Assembly: GCF_000729995.1 (NCBI RefSeq) | Contig: NZ_JNFG01000202.1 | Coordinates: forward strand, 1 to 64,000 | Source of the DNA: Caballeronia sordidicola | GTDB lineage: Bacteria; Pseudomonadota; Gammaproteobacteria; Burkholderiales; Burkholderiaceae | DNA: 64,000 nucleotides | Reading direction: 5' to 3' | Part shown: positions 46,750-57,707 of the stretch, piece by piece | How positions within the stretch are numbered: position 1 is the first letter of the stretch | How the letters are laid out: every line of letters begins with the position of its first letter | The notes under the pieces: generated by a model | The model's input: the letters and a program-made list of their open reading frames with translations, nothing else | Database searches by the model: none | Told to the model about the DNA's origin: nothing | Made by a program: the position numbers and the translations under genes

Positions 46750-47444
46750 GCGAACCTAATCTCACTGTTGTGCTGATCGAGGACGAAAAGCAGATTCGCC
46801 GCTTTGTGCGCGCGTCGCTCGAGGCTGAGGGTATTACCGTGCACGAGGCGGAAACCGGCAAGCAGGGGCTGGTGGAGGCGGCGACGCGCAAGCCGGATCT
46901 GGTCATCGTCGATCTCGGTTTGCCCGATACCGACGGTCTCGATGTAATCCGCGAACTGCGAAGCTGGACCGAGCTGCCGGTGATCGTGTTGTCGGCGCGC
47001 ACGCAGGAAGAGGAGAAAGTCGCTGCGCTCGATGCGGGCGCCGACGATTACCTCACCAAGCCGTTTGGCGTGTCGGAACTCATGGCGCGGATCCGGGCGC
47101 ATTTGCGGCGCCGCAACCAGGCGGCGTCGAGTGAATCGCCTTTGGTGAAATTCGGCGAGGTAGTGATCGATCTCGGTCTGCGCCAGGTCACGCGTGCGGG
47201 CGCGCCCGTGCATCTGACGCCGATCGAATACCGGCTGCTTTCAACGTTGGTGCGGCACGCCGGCCGCGTGTTGACGCATCGCCAGTTATTGCGCGAGGTG
47301 TGGGGGCCGTCGCATGTGGAAAGCCACCACTATCTGCGCATTTACATGGCGCACCTGCGGCAGAAACTCGAGCGCGATGCCGCGCAACCGGAGCATATCG
47401 TCACCGAAACGGGCGTGGGTTATCGGCTGATCGGGGCTGTCTGA
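46746..47444 (+). CDS. kdpE: Response regulator KdpE, OmpR family
   Basis: A 232-residue regulator: receiver domain with acidic pair in VVLIEDEKQ, phospho-acceptor Asp56 in VIVDLGLP, conserved Lys in LTKPFG, then an OmpR-type winged helix (VHLTPIEYRLLSTLVRHAGRVLTHRQLL, HYLRIYMAHLRQKLE). It is phosphorylated by KdpD and activates potassium-uptake genes. Start overlaps the kdpD stop by 4 bp, and its 3' end overlaps the convergent NAD(P)-binding gene by 25 bp. Confidence 0.95.
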   Translation: MSEPNLTVVLIEDEKQIRRFVRASLEAEGITVHEAETGKQGLVEAATRKPDLVIVDLGLPDTDGLDVIRELRSWTELPVIVLSARTQEEEKVAALDAGADDYLTKPFGVSELMARIRAHLRRRNQAASSESPLVKFGEVVIDLGLRQVTRAGAPVHLTPIEYRLLSTLVRHAGRVLTHRQLLREVWGPSHVESHHYLRIYMAHLRQKLERDAAQPEHIVTETGVGYRLIGAV

Positions 47445-48076
47445 ACGGCGTCGAGCACATCGTCTATTCGCGCGTCACCGCCGACAAAGCCGATCACCTC
47501 GTCACGCACATCGCGTTTGATGCATGCCACCGCGATGCGCGCGACGTCTTCGCGTGAAACGGGTGCTGCATCTGCGCTGCGTTGCGTGGAGAGGGCGATT
47601 GTGCCGCGGGCGATGTCGTCGGAGAGCGGTCCTGGTCGCAAGATCACGTACGGGACGCCGCTTGCCTGGACATAGTCGTCGGCTTCGCGCTTCATTTTCG
47701 CGTAGTGCTTGAGCGCAAGCGGGTTGGATTTCGGCCAGTAGGCGGAGATTGCGCTGATGACCACCAGTTGTTTGGTCCGGCGGCGTTTTGCGTAGTCGGC
47801 GGTGCGTTGGACAGCGTCGCGATCGATTGCGCGTTCTTCGTTGACGCCTTCGTTTTCCGCTGATCCCGCGGCGTAGATGACGTGCGTGATGTCATCGAAG
47901 GTGTGGGAGAAATCGTTTGTCAGGTCGCCGAGTACGATCTCGGCGCCAAGTGCGGCAAACTCACCGCGGTGCGCGGATTTGCGCAGCAAGACCTTGAAGG
48001 GGAGGGATTCGGCGCGTATTTGCCGGGCAATGTGGCGACCGGTGCGGCCGTGCGCGCCGATGAGCAGGACTTTCAT
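47420..48076 (-). CDS. NAD(P)H-binding atypical SDR protein (YwnB/YhfK type)
   Basis: A 218-residue single-domain Rossmann protein: MKVLLIGAHGRTGRHIARQI is the GxxGxxG cofactor motif, VLLRKSAHRGEF and GDLTNDFSHTFDDITHVIYAAGS are typical of SDR_a5 proteins, and VPYVILRPGPLSDD follows the usual pattern. Such proteins are NAD(P)-dependent epimerase-like enzymes or redox sensors; substrate unknown. It converges on kdpE. Confidence 0.85.
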   Translation of the reverse strand: MKVLLIGAHGRTGRHIARQIRAESLPFKVLLRKSAHRGEFAALGAEIVLGDLTNDFSHTFDDITHVIYAAGSAENEGVNEERAIDRDAVQRTADYAKRRRTKQLVVISAISAYWPKSNPLALKHYAKMKREADDYVQASGVPYVILRPGPLSDDIARGTIALSTQRSADAAPVSREDVARIAVACIKRDVRDEVIGFVGGDARIDDVLDAVQTAPISR

Positions 48077-48209
48077 TGCTGGTTCGCTCCTTCTGTTTGT
48101 GGGCAGAAGCTAAAACGGTAAGCGATTTTTGAGATTGATGCATTGGGGTGAGCACCTACGGGCCGCCTTGAATTGATCTGCGCTCACCTTTCCCTCGCCA
48201 GCAAATACG

Positions 48210-51200
48210 TCACTCGGTGACTTGAGCCGGCCCTGTCTGACCCCTGCGCGCGCGCCGTTGCTCCGACCAGATCCGGATCCGGTCCATGTAAAGATAAACC
48301 ACCGGTGTTGTATAGAGCGTCAGCAACTGACTCACGATCAGCCCGCCCACAATCGCGATGCCCAGCGGTGCGCGCATCTCCGATCCCTCGCCCGTTCCGA
48401 ACGCCAACGGCAGCGCGCCCAGCAACGCCGCCGCGGTCGTCATCATGATCGGCCGGAAGCGCAGCAAGCACGCCTGTTCGATTGCCTCGCGCGATGTCGC
48501 CGCTCCATGCCGCTGCGCCTGGATCGCGAAGTCGACCATCATGATCGCGTTCTTCTTCACAATCCCGATCAGCAAGATCACCCCGATCAACGCGATGATG
48601 CTGAACTCCGTCTGGAAAAGCAGCAGCGCGAGCAACGCGCCAATCCCCGCCGACGGCAAGGTCGAGAGGATCGTGATCGGATGGATGTAACTCTCGTACA
48701 AAATCCCAAGCACGATATACACCGCCGCCAGCGCGGCCAGAATCAGGATCGGCTGATCCTTGGTGGAATCCTGGAACTGCTGCGCGGTGCCCGCAAAACT
48801 GCCGTGAATCGTGCTGGGCACGCCGATGGTCGCCATGGTGTCGTAGATGGCGGCCGTGGCGTCGGAGAGTGACTTGCCGGGCGGCAGGTTGAACGAGATC
48901 GTCGAAGCGACGAACTGGCTCTGGTGATTCACCGACAACGGCGTGTTGCCCGGCCCGAACTTGGCAATGGCGGAGAGCGGGATCATGGTCTCCTGCGATG
49001 TCGACACAGCCGCGCCCGCCGACGAACTGGACTTCCCGCTCGCGGCAATGGCGTTGGTCGCTGCATTGCGGATGGACGCCAGCGCCAGCGAACTGGTGGT
49101 GCCGGTGGACGAAGCGCTAGCGCTTGAACTCGTCAACGTGGACGTAGATGTGGATGTGGATGTGGAAGTCGTCGTGGTCGCGTTCGTCGATGCCGCACCG
49201 CTCGCGGTCCCCCCCGACGTGCTCACATAAATCTGCTTGAGCATCTCCGGGTCTTGCCAGTATTTCGGCGCGACTTCCATCACCACGTGGTACTGGCTCA
49301 ACTCGTTGTAGATGGTCGATACCTGGCGCTGGCCGAATGCGTCGTAGAGCGTATTGTCGATCTGCGCCGGCTGAATACCCAGGCGAGCGGACGTCGCCCG
49401 GTCGATCGTCACGAACGATTCCAGGCCGCCTTGCTGCTGGTCGGAATTGACATCGGTGAGTTCGGGGCGGGTGAGCAGGGCGTCGGTGAGCTTCGGGCCC
49501 CATGTGTAGAGATCGGTGGTGGAGTCAGCCAGAAGCGTGAACTGATATTGCGCATTCGATTGCCGTCCGCCCGCGCGAATGTCCTGCACGGCCTGCAGGA
49601 AGGTCCGTACCCCCGCGACGTCGGAAAGCGGTGTGCGCAGACGCTGGATCACCTGTTCAGCTGTAACCTTGCGATCCCTTTTGGCTTTCAACGAAATGAA
49701 CATGAAGCCCGAGTTGGTCTGCCGGCCGCCCGTAAACCCGGCGACGCTTTCCACCGCCGGATCGGCTTGCACGATCCGCATCATCTCGGAAAACTTGCCT
49801 TTCATCGCCTGGAACGACGTGCTCTGGTCAGCCTGAATGCCGCCAACGAGCCGTCCCGTATCCTGCTGCGGGAAAAATCCCTTCGGCACGATGATGTACA
49901 GATAGACATTCAACCCGACGGTCGCGAGCAACACCAGCAACACGATCCTCGGATGCGCGAGCGCCACGCCGAGCGTGCGCGCGTACCCGTTTTGCATCCG
50001 TACGAACTGGCGTTCAAGCCAGCGCGAAAACCGGCCGGGCGCTTTCTGTTCGTGCGGTTCATGCAGCAAACGCGCGCACATCATGGGTGTGACGGTCAAC
50101 GAGACGACCAGCGATACGGCAATCGCCAACGACAACGTCAACGCGAATTCGCGGAACAACCTGCCGACAATGCCGCCCATCAACAGGATAGGAATAAACA
50201 CCGCGACCAGCGAGATACTCATCGACAGCACCGTGAAACCCACTTCCTGCGCACCTAGAATGGCGGCTTTCATGCGTGGGACGCCGTTCTCTATATGTCG
50301 CGAGATGTTTTCAAGCACGACAATGGCGTCATCGACCACGAACCCCGTCGCAATGGTCAAGGCCATCAGCGAGAGGTTATCGAGCGAGAAGCCGAGCAGA
50401 TACATCGCGGCGAAGGTGCCGATAATCGAGATCGGCACGGCCACGCTGGGAATCAGCGTTGCGCGCCAGTTGCGCAAGAACAGGAATACCACCATTACGA
50501 CCAGTGCCACCGCCACAATCAGCGTGAACTCCGTATCGTGCAGCGACGCGCGGATCGTGGTCGAGCGATCGGAGGTCGGCGTGATCTCGACATCGGCGGG
50601 GAGCGCGGCCTGAAGTTGCGGCACCATTGCTTTCACGCGGTCGATGGTGTCGATAATGTTCGCGCCCGGCTGCCGGTAAAGGATCACGAGCACGGCGCGC
50701 TTGTTGTTGATGAGACCCAGGTTGCGCAGGTCCTCGACCGAATCGACTACTTCACCTACGTCGCGCAGATGCACCGCCGCGCCGTTCCGGTAAGCCACCA
50801 CCAGGTCGCGATACTGATCGGCCTTGCTCGCCTGATCATTCGTATAGAGCTGGAAGTGGGTGCCGTTGAACTCGATGGCGCCCTTCGGGCTGTTCGCATT
50901 CGCTGAAGCCAGCGCCGCACGGACATCTTCCAGCCCAATGCCGTAGTGGAACAGCGCGTTCGGTTCCAGTTCCACCCGCACGGCTGGATTCGCCGAGCCG
51001 CTCACGTCCACTTCGCCGACACCGGGCACGGTGGAGAGCGTTTGCTGCAGCACGGTCGCGGCCGAATCGTAAAGCGATCCGGCGGTACGCGTAGGGGAGG
51101 AGAGCGCGAGAATCAGGATCGGCGCATCGGCGGGGTTGACCTTGTGGTACGTAGGATTGCTTTTGAGCGCCGTGGGAAGATCGGCGCGTGACGCGTTGAT

Positions 51201-51533
51201 GGCGGCCTGCACGTCGCGGGCGGCGCCATCGATATCGCGGTTCAAGCCAAATTGCAACGTGATCCGCGCCGAGCCGACCGAGCTTTGCGACGTCATTTCG
51301 GTGACGTCGGCAATCGAGCCGAGATGACGCTCGAGCGGACTCGCCACGCTGGTCGCGACGGTTTCCGGACTCGCGCCGGGCAGGCTCGCCTGGACCGAAA
51401 TGGTCGGAAAATCGACTTGCGGCAACGGCGCAACTGGCAGCTTGGTGAACGCGAACAGGCCTGCAAGCGCAATACCGATAGCCAGCAGCGTGGTAGCGAC
51501 GGGGCGCGCGATGAACGGTTGCGACAGGTTCAT
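48210..51533 (-). CDS. mdtC: RND multidrug transporter, MdtC-like, with Ser/Thr-rich insertion
   Basis: A 1107-residue RND permease, second of the pair. It has [19 protein letters not shown], the proton-relay [14 protein letters not shown] and the C-terminal [16 protein letters not shown]. MdtBC form a heterotrimer exporting bile salts, novobiocin and other drugs. Between YVSTSGG and [10 protein letters not shown] (about residues 775-848) there is an insertion of about 74 residues, almost all Ser, Thr, Ala and Gly; E. coli-type proteins have only a few residues here. Part is encoded by a hexanucleotide repeat (49135-49171). It starts 4 bp after the mdtB stop. Confidence 0.92.
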   Translation of the reverse strand: MNLSQPFIARPVATTLLAIGIALAGLFAFTKLPVAPLPQVDFPTISVQASLPGASPETVATSVASPLERHLGSIADVTEMTSQSSVGSARITLQFGLNRDIDGAARDVQAAINASRADLPTALKSNPTYHKVNPADAPILILALSSPTRTAGSLYDSAATVLQQTLSTVPGVGEVDVSGSANPAVRVELEPNALFHYGIGLEDVRAALASANANSPKGAIEFNGTHFQLYTNDQASKADQYRDLVVAYRNGAAVHLRDVGEVVDSVEDLRNLGLINNKRAVLVILYRQPGANIIDTIDRVKAMVPQLQAALPADVEITPTSDRSTTIRASLHDTEFTLIVAVALVVMVVFLFLRNWRATLIPSVAVPISIIGTFAAMYLLGFSLDNLSLMALTIATGFVVDDAIVVLENISRHIENGVPRMKAAILGAQEVGFTVLSMSISLVAVFIPILLMGGIVGRLFREFALTLSLAIAVSLVVSLTVTPMMCARLLHEPHEQKAPGRFSRWLERQFVRMQNGYARTLGVALAHPRIVLLVLLATVGLNVYLYIIVPKGFFPQQDTGRLVGGIQADQSTSFQAMKGKFSEMMRIVQADPAVESVAGFTGGRQTNSGFMFISLKAKRDRKVTAEQVIQRLRTPLSDVAGVRTFLQAVQDIRAGGRQSNAQYQFTLLADSTTDLYTWGPKLTDALLTRPELTDVNSDQQQGGLESFVTIDRATSARLGIQPAQIDNTLYDAFGQRQVSTIYNELSQYHVVMEVAPKYWQDPEMLKQIYVSTSGGTASGAASTNATTTTSTSTSTSTSTLTSSSASASSTGTTSSLALASIRNAATNAIAASGKSSSSAGAAVSTSQETMIPLSAIAKFGPGNTPLSVNHQSQFVASTISFNLPPGKSLSDATAAIYDTMATIGVPSTIHGSFAGTAQQFQDSTKDQPILILAALAAVYIVLGILYESYIHPITILSTLPSAGIGALLALLLFQTEFSIIALIGVILLIGIVKKNAIMMVDFAIQAQRHGAATSREAIEQACLLRFRPIMMTTAAALLGALPLAFGTGEGSEMRAPLGIAIVGGLIVSQLLTLYTTPVVYLYMDRIRIWSEQRRARRGQTGPAQVTE
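49135..49171 (+). repeat. Hexanucleotide (gatgtg)n tract inside mdtC
   Basis: Near-perfect copies of a six-base unit encode a run of alternating Ser and Thr on the minus strand. Because the unit is a multiple of three, length changes alter the loop without a frameshift. Confidence 0.8.
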
Positions 51534-51537
51534 GCGC

Positions 51538-54500
51538 TTACTCCGTATCGCTCACCGGACTCGCCGGGCGGGGCGGCGCGTTCCGGTAGAAACGCGCACG
51601 CACGCGGCGCGCGAGCGAATCGAAGCCGAGATAGATCACCGGCGTGGTGAAGAGCGTGAGCGCTTGCGACACGATCAACCCGCCAACAATCGCAATCCCC
51701 AGCGGCCGCCGCAATTCAGAGCCCGCACCCCAGCCGAGCATCAGCGGCAGTGCGCCGAGGAGCGCGGCCATGGTGGTCATCAGGATCGGCCGGAATCGCA
51801 GCAAACACGCTTGGTAGATCGCATCGCGCGGACTCTTGCCTTGCTCTCGTTCGGCCTCCAGCGCGAAGTCGATCATCATGATGGCGTTCTTTTTCACGAT
51901 ACCGATCAGCAACACGATCCCGATGATCCCGATGATGTCGAGATCGTGCCCGGTGATCATCAGCGAAAGCAGCGCGCCGACACCCGCGGATGGCAGCGTG
52001 GACAGGATCGTGATCGGGTGGATAAAGCTCTCATACAGCACGCCGAGCACGATGTACATGGTGACGACCGCGGCCAGGATCAGGAACAGTTCGTTTGACA
52101 GCGACGCCTGAAAAGCCAACGCCGCGCCCTGGAAACGGATCTGGAACGAGGCAGGCAAGCCGATGTCCTTTTGCGCCTGATCGATCGCTTTTACGGCGGC
52201 GCCCAGCGAGGCGCCCGGCGCGAGGTTGAATGAGACGGTGGTCGCGGGGAACTGTCCGAGGTGCGTGACCAGCAGCGGCGCCGCGCGTTCATGGAACGTT
52301 GCGATGGCCGACAGCGGCACCTGGCCCGAACTTGCCGTGGAGGACGGCAGGTAGATGCCGTTCAACGTCTCGCTGTAATGCTCTTCGGTCGGCTGCGACT
52401 CCAGGATCACGCGATACTGGTTCGACTGCGTGAAGATGGTCGAGATGATGCGCTGGCCGAATGCGTCGTAGAGGGCGTTATCGACGGTGGCCGGCGTGAT
52501 GCCGAAGCGCGCGGCCGTCGACCGGTCGATTTCCACGTACACCGACTGACCGTTCTGCTGCAGGTCGGTTGCCACATCCGCCAGTTCCGGCGATTGCTGC
52601 AGCCGCGCCGTCAGTTTAGGCACCCATTCCGCGAACTCCGCCGAGTTCGGATCCGTCAGCATGAACTGGTACTGGGTTGGGCTGACGGTGGAGTCAATAG
52701 TCAAATCCTGCACCGGCTGCATGTAGAGCCGGATGCCGGGAATGTTCGCCACGTCTTTCTGCAGCGAGCGGATCACGTCGCTCGACGTATTGCTACGGTC
52801 GTCGCGTGGTTTCAGGTTGATCAGCATCCGGCCGCTGTTCAGCGTGATATTGGTCCCGTCCACACCAATGAACGAGGTCAGGCTTTCAACGTCCGGGTTC
52901 TTCAGGACCTGTTCGGCGAGCGCTTGTTGCTGTTGCGCTACCGCCTGATAAGACGCGGCTTGCGGCGCCTGCGTAATCGCCTGGATCACGCCGGTGTCCT
53001 GGATCGGGAAGAAACCCTTCGGAATCCAGATATAGAGCAGGGCGGTCAGCACGAGCGTGAGCAGGGCGACCACCAGGGTTGACCGCTGCCGGTCGAGCAC
53101 CCAGGTCAACGCAACGCCATAACGGCCGATCACATAATCGATGAACTGATGCGCGCGCGCTTCGAAGCGATGACTCTCCTTCGGCGGTGTATGACGCAGC
53201 AGCTTCGCGCACAGCATGGGCACCAGCGTGAGCGAGACGATCGCGGAGATCACGATGGTCACCGCCAGCGTGATCGCAAATTCGTGGAACAGGCGCCCGA
53301 CCACATCGCCCATAAACAGCAGCGGAATCAGCACCGCGATCAGCGAGACAGTCAGCGAGATGATGGTGAAGCCGATCTGCTTCGAACCCTTGAGCGCCGC
53401 TTCGAGCGCCGACTCGCCTTCCTCCACGTAGCGCGCGATGTTCTCGATCATGACGATGGCGTCATCGACGACGAAACCCGTCGCAATGGTCAATGCCATC
53501 AGCGAGAGGTTATCGAGCGAGAAACCGCACAGATACATCACGGCGAGCGTGCCGATCAGCGAGACCGGTACGGACAAGCTTGGGATCAGTGTGGCCCAGA
53601 CGTTCGCAAGGAACAGGTAGATCACCAGCACGACCAGCACCACGGACAGCGCCAGTTCGAACTGCACGTCGCGCACAGACGCACGGATGGTCGTGGTGCG
53701 GTCGGTGACGATCCGCACGTCTAGCGCGGCCGGCAGCGCCGATTGCAATTGCGGCAGGATCTTCTTGATGCCGTCGACCACCGCAATCACGTTCGCGCCC
53801 GGCTGGCGCTGCACGTTCAGGATGATGGCCGGCGTGTTGTCCACCCACGCGCCGAGCTTGGTGTTTTCCGCGCCCTGAATGACGGTTGCGACGTCCGTCA
53901 GCATCACCGGCCGGCCATTCTTGTACGCAATGACCGCGCTCTGGTACGCGCTGGCGTCGGTGAGCTGGTCGTTTGCGTTGATCGTGTAGGCGCGCGTGGG
54001 GCCGTCGAAATTACCCTTCGGCGTGTTGACGTTCAGGTTCGAAATGGTGGTGCGCAAGTCGTCGATGTTCAGGCCATACGACGCCAGCGCGCGCGTGTTC
54101 GCCTGGATCCGCACAGCCGGCCGATTACCCCCGCTGACCGACACGAGCCCGACGCCTCCGACTTGCGAGATCTTCTGCGCGAGACGGGTATCGGCGAGGT
54201 CCTGGACCTGCGTGAGCGGCAAGGTCTTCGAACTGATTGCGAGCGTGATGATGGGCGCGTCGGCGGGGTTCACCTTCGCGTAGATCGGCGGCGCGGGCAG
54301 GTCGGATGGCAGCAGGTTGCCCGCTGCGTTAATGGCCGCCTGGACTTCCTGCTCGGCGATATCGAGCGGCAGGTCGAGACTGAATTGCAGCGTGATGACC
54401 GACGCGCCCGCCGAACTCTGCGACGACATCTGGTTCAGGCTCGCCATCTGCCCGAACTGCTTTTCAAGGGGTGCCGTGACCGACGTGGTCATCACATCCG

Positions 54501-54666
54501 GCGAGGCGCCCGGATAGAACGTCTGCACCTGGATGGTCGGATAGTCGACGGCGGGCAGCGCGGACAACGGCAGAAAGCGCAGCGCGACGAGGCCGACCAG
54601 CATGATTGCCGCCATCAGCAGCGCCGTGCCGACCGGACGCAGAATAAAAGGACGTGATGGATTCAT
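51538..54666 (-). CDS. mdtB: RND multidrug transporter, MdtB-like
   Basis: A 1042-residue RND permease, typical in length. It opens [21 protein letters not shown], shows [18 protein letters not shown], the TM4 pair in [14 protein letters not shown] and the C-terminal [14 protein letters not shown]. It lies between the fusion-protein gene (34 bp upstream) and mdtC (4 bp downstream), the classic mdtABC order, so the three should be one transcript. No insertion like that of MdtC is present at VPLSAIATF. Confidence 0.94.
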   Translation of the reverse strand: MNPSRPFILRPVGTALLMAAIMLVGLVALRFLPLSALPAVDYPTIQVQTFYPGASPDVMTTSVTAPLEKQFGQMASLNQMSSQSSAGASVITLQFSLDLPLDIAEQEVQAAINAAGNLLPSDLPAPPIYAKVNPADAPIITLAISSKTLPLTQVQDLADTRLAQKISQVGGVGLVSVSGGNRPAVRIQANTRALASYGLNIDDLRTTISNLNVNTPKGNFDGPTRAYTINANDQLTDASAYQSAVIAYKNGRPVMLTDVATVIQGAENTKLGAWVDNTPAIILNVQRQPGANVIAVVDGIKKILPQLQSALPAALDVRIVTDRTTTIRASVRDVQFELALSVVLVVLVIYLFLANVWATLIPSLSVPVSLIGTLAVMYLCGFSLDNLSLMALTIATGFVVDDAIVMIENIARYVEEGESALEAALKGSKQIGFTIISLTVSLIAVLIPLLFMGDVVGRLFHEFAITLAVTIVISAIVSLTLVPMLCAKLLRHTPPKESHRFEARAHQFIDYVIGRYGVALTWVLDRQRSTLVVALLTLVLTALLYIWIPKGFFPIQDTGVIQAITQAPQAASYQAVAQQQQALAEQVLKNPDVESLTSFIGVDGTNITLNSGRMLINLKPRDDRSNTSSDVIRSLQKDVANIPGIRLYMQPVQDLTIDSTVSPTQYQFMLTDPNSAEFAEWVPKLTARLQQSPELADVATDLQQNGQSVYVEIDRSTAARFGITPATVDNALYDAFGQRIISTIFTQSNQYRVILESQPTEEHYSETLNGIYLPSSTASSGQVPLSAIATFHERAAPLLVTHLGQFPATTVSFNLAPGASLGAAVKAIDQAQKDIGLPASFQIRFQGAALAFQASLSNELFLILAAVVTMYIVLGVLYESFIHPITILSTLPSAGVGALLSLMITGHDLDIIGIIGIVLLIGIVKKNAIMMIDFALEAEREQGKSPRDAIYQACLLRFRPILMTTMAALLGALPLMLGWGAGSELRRPLGIAIVGGLIVSQALTLFTTPVIYLGFDSLARRVRARFYRNAPPRPASPVSDTE

Positions 54667-54699
54667 GCGGGTGCAGTGCGGTTAAGGATCATGAGCGCT

Positions 54700-56055
54700 T
54701 CACTGCGACTGTTTGCGATGGTGGCCGTGATGCGCGCCCGAAGCAGCAGATGCTGCAGCAGCGCCTGAGGCACCGGAAGCAGCCTTGGGCTTGTCTGCCG
54801 GGATAGTGATCTTCGCGCCTTCCTTCAGGCGGTCGGAGCCGTCGATCACCACGCGTTCGCCCACTTCCAGACCTGTCCTGATGCTGGTGCGTTCGCCATC
54901 GACCGGACCGATCTTCACATTGCGTACGCTCACCGTATTGTCCGGCTTCACCACATAGACAAACGCGCCCGATGAACCGTTGAGCACCGCGGGCGTGGGC
55001 ACGATGGTCGCGTCCTTGATTACATCGACCAGTAGTTTCGTGTTCACGAACTGGTTCGGAAACAGCATGCTTTCCTGGTTGTCGAAGGTCGCGCGCAGCT
55101 TGACCGTGCCCGTGGTGGTGTCAATCTGGTTATCGATTGTTTCCAGATAACCGCTTTCGAGCGACTTGGTGTTGGCCCGGTCATAAGCGGTCACCGACAT
55201 CTTCGTCCCCGCATGCAACGGCTTCAGGATGGCGGTGAGGTTGTCTTCCGAGGTCGTGAAGATGACGCTGATGGGCTGCAGTTGCGTGATGACCACCACG
55301 CCATTCGTGTCGCCGGTCGTCACGTAGTTGCCCGGATCGACCTGCCGCAAGCCGACACGGCCCGACACCGGCGCCGTGATGCGCGCGTATGTCAGGTCGA
55401 GCTTGTAGGTATCCACATTGGCCTGATCCGACTTGACCGTGCCCTCGTACTGCTGGACAAGCGACGCCTGCGTGTCCACTTGCTGGCTTGCGATCGAGTC
55501 TTGCGAGAGCAGCATCTGGTAGCGCTTCAGGTCGAGGCGGGCGGTCTGCAGCAGCGCCTGGTCTTTCGCGAGCGTGCCTTGTGCGTTACGCAACGAGATC
55601 TCGTAGGGGCGAGGGTCGATCTGAGCCAGCACGTCCCCCTTCTTGACCATCTGTCCTTCCTGGAAGGCGACGTCCTGCAGCGTGCCGTTGAGCTGCGTCT
55701 TGACCGTCACCGACGCCAGCGGCGTCACCGTCCCGAGCGAGTTGATCACCACGGGCATTTCGCCTTGGCTGACCGTCGCGACATGCACGGGTTGAGGTGG
55801 CGCCGCCATGCCCGGACCGCCGCCGCCGCGCCGGCCACCGCCGCCTTGCCGCGCCTGCTGCGAGTTATCACCCCCACCACGGTTCCACGGATGCCAAGCG
55901 AACAGGCCCGCCACGATCAAAATTGCGACGACGATCCATACAAGCCGGCGCCGGCGGGGCCGGTTGGCGGACACAGGGGCAGTCGAGGCTTGGGAGGTGG
56001 GCGAACGGAGGTCAGAGTAAGGCGGTGGTGCTGGGTGTTTTTTTTGTTCGTCCAT
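54700..56055 (-). CDS. mdtA: RND membrane-fusion protein, MdtA-like
   Basis: A 451-residue periplasmic adaptor. A Pro-rich cytoplasmic start and basic RPRRRR precede a membrane anchor (about 40-60), then a Gly-rich linker, the lipoyl half LGTVTPLASVTVKTQLNGTL, a coiled-coil hairpin, the second lipoyl half RITAPVSGRVGLRQVDPGN and beta-barrel/MP domains; the C-terminus is Ala/Ser/His-rich. It links the MdtBC pump to an outer-membrane channel, but none is encoded beside it. Start 56055 (MDEQKKHPAPPP) is preferred to the 56196 ATG, although the ribosome-binding site is weak. Confidence 0.92.
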   Translation of the reverse strand: MDEQKKHPAPPPYSDLRSPTSQASTAPVSANRPRRRRLVWIVVAILIVAGLFAWHPWNRGGGDNSQQARQGGGGRRGGGGPGMAAPPQPVHVATVSQGEMPVVINSLGTVTPLASVTVKTQLNGTLQDVAFQEGQMVKKGDVLAQIDPRPYEISLRNAQGTLAKDQALLQTARLDLKRYQMLLSQDSIASQQVDTQASLVQQYEGTVKSDQANVDTYKLDLTYARITAPVSGRVGLRQVDPGNYVTTGDTNGVVVITQLQPISVIFTTSEDNLTAILKPLHAGTKMSVTAYDRANTKSLESGYLETIDNQIDTTTGTVKLRATFDNQESMLFPNQFVNTKLLVDVIKDATIVPTPAVLNGSSGAFVYVVKPDNTVSVRNVKIGPVDGERTSIRTGLEVGERVVIDGSDRLKEGAKITIPADKPKAASGASGAAAASAASGAHHGHHRKQSQ

Positions 56056-56653
56056 CGTTTCAGTGGCTCGGTGAGTCGGTGGGCTTGGAAACTGTCTTGA
56101 GGTGCCGGTGTCTTGAGTGCTGGCGGGTTGGCTTGCCCGCGTTCGCGCGGACGGTTCTGAAGCGTGCCGGGAACGCCGTGGATTTACGCCACGCACTTTA
56201 CGCGACGCAGTGGTCAGTCACGTGGCGAACACGCCATTGGCGGCCGATGTGCTCGCGAAGTGTTCGATTGAGTGAAAGCTTCGAAAGGTGACCTGGGCGC
56301 GCGAAGCATGATGCTACGTCCCGTGCTTCGTTGCAGTCCAGCTATCTTTCTTTCGATTGATTACGAACGTTACGATTCCCGGTCGGCACAGAAGGCCATT
56401 CGGAAACAACGCCTCGGAGGGAGGTGAACGCCGACCGGCATCGGATCGTCTTGCGCGTGCGCGGGTCACGCCAAGCCCACGCAAAGGCACGCTCAACGGG
56501 GCTTGCGCCGCTGCGCAGGCACGGCAGGAGACGTCATGCACCGGGGGAGTATGCGCGAGGAACCGCAACGATGGACAGCGAAACGTCCCGATGTGCCGAT
56601 GCTGACACTCAGCGGCACACCGGTGTTTCGCCTTCAACCCAGCGTGAAGCGCG
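56056..56653. other. Intergenic mdtA / iclR-type regulator
   Basis: About 600 bp. The overlapping frames on both strands are Arg/Pro-rich and unrecognisable. The mdtABC promoter must lie here, but no clear hexamer pair is seen. The IclR-type gene lies immediately upstream on the same strand and is a candidate regulator by position only. Confidence 0.35.
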
Positions 56654-57484
56654 TTATTCGCTCAGCCGCGCGGACGGTGTTCCGCCGATCTCGTGCGTGA
56701 TCTTCGCGACACATTCGAGCAACGCGGGCGCAACCTTGTTCAGCAGCACGTCCCGTGGCGCTTGATATTCGGCGCCGCCGCAATTGACCGCGTAGCGTTG
56801 TCCCGATGGTCCCACGAACCCCGCTGCCACGGCGTTGAGCCCTTGATGCCACTCCCCGGTGGAAATGGCGAAGCCACGGCGCACGGCGTCTTCCAGGCCC
56901 GGCTGCAGACTGCTGTCGATACTCGGCCAGTCGTCGCCCGATGCGGTCCGCAGGCTGTCGAGCAGGCCGGCCCGGTCGGGTTCCGCGAGCGCCGCCAGAT
57001 ATGCCCGGCCGACCGCCGTTCGTCCCAGGTCCATCCGCGAGCCGACTTCGAGCCGCGATACAAGCACGGCCGAGCGCGGCCGGATGGTATCGATGACGAC
57101 CATGTCCAGCCTGTCACGCACGGCCAGATGGACGCTTAGCGTAGTCCGGTCAGCCAGTTCGATAAGGAACGGCCGAGCCCGCGCCCGGATGTCGAAGTTG
57201 CGCAGGAAACCGTTGCTCAACTCCAGGACTGAAGCGGTCAGGACGAACCGCTCACTGTCGGGTAATTGAAACAGCAAGTTGGCGCTGACCAGAGTCGCCG
57301 TTAAACGCGAGATGGTCGGTTTTGGAATGCCCGTCCATTCGGCTAACTCGCGATTGCTGACGGGTGCGTCAGCGGCGGCAATGCGCCGCAGTACGTCGAG
57401 GCCTCGCGACAACGCGACGACTTCTTCTCCGTCACGCCCTTTTTCCTTTTCCCGGCTCGTAGGCCGGCTCTCAGTGGTTTGCAT
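56654..57484 (-). CDS. IclR-family transcriptional regulator
   Basis: A 276-residue repressor/activator. The N-terminal winged helix (ALSRGLDVLRRIAAADAPVSNRELAEWTGIPKPTISRLTATL) matches the IclR/PcaR/PobR type, and the effector domain has TLSVHLAVRDRLDMVVID and LGRTAVGRAYLAAL. Ligand unknown. Starts at 57595, 57532 and 57484 are all in frame; a GATAAT -10 at 57578-57573 lies inside the longest version, so it should begin at 57532 or 57484. It is divergent from the candidate small RNA at 57700. Confidence 0.88.
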   Translation of the reverse strand: MQTTESRPTSREKEKGRDGEEVVALSRGLDVLRRIAAADAPVSNRELAEWTGIPKPTISRLTATLVSANLLFQLPDSERFVLTASVLELSNGFLRNFDIRARARPFLIELADRTTLSVHLAVRDRLDMVVIDTIRPRSAVLVSRLEVGSRMDLGRTAVGRAYLAALAEPDRAGLLDSLRTASGDDWPSIDSSLQPGLEDAVRRGFAISTGEWHQGLNAVAAGFVGPSGQRYAVNCGGAEYQAPRDVLLNKVAPALLECVAKITHEIGGTPSARLSE

Positions 57485-57572
57485 TATTTTTCGGAACTTG
57501 GTTTCGTTGGAAAGGCCGGAGACGCCATTCATCGAAGCTGACTGAGCACGTGCGCCGCCGCTCACCGGAATC

Positions 57573-57585
57573 GTATTATCCAGCA
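57573..57585 (-). promoter_or_regulatory. Putative -10 of the iclR-type gene
   Basis: GATAAT on the minus strand (57578 to 57573) inside GGATAATACGA, the same 11-mer as the proposed trhO -10. The -35 is weak. Confidence 0.35.
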
Positions 57586-57661
57586 ATGAAAACAAGCATC
57601 TGCCGGACCCGTTTTTGTCATCAAACCCACGTACCTTGTTGTCAGATAGTCGCTCAATCCT

Positions 57662-57701
57662 CGAAATTTCGCTTGACTAGGTTTCGCATAACGTAAAAAA
57701 T
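57662..57701 (+). promoter_or_regulatory. Promoter with overlapping palindrome for the candidate sRNA
   Basis: TTGACT at 57673-57678 is a strong -35; AAAAAT (57696-57701, 17-bp spacer) is the best-spaced -10. The 10-bp perfect palindrome CGAAATTTCG (57662-57671) ends one base before the -35 and resembles IclR-family half-sites. Confidence 0.5.
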
Positions 57702-57707
57702 GGAACC

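Noticed and set aside
49135-49171. Hexanucleotide tract as a classical on/off phase-variation switch
   Set aside because: A six-base unit does not shift the reading frame; only loop length could change.
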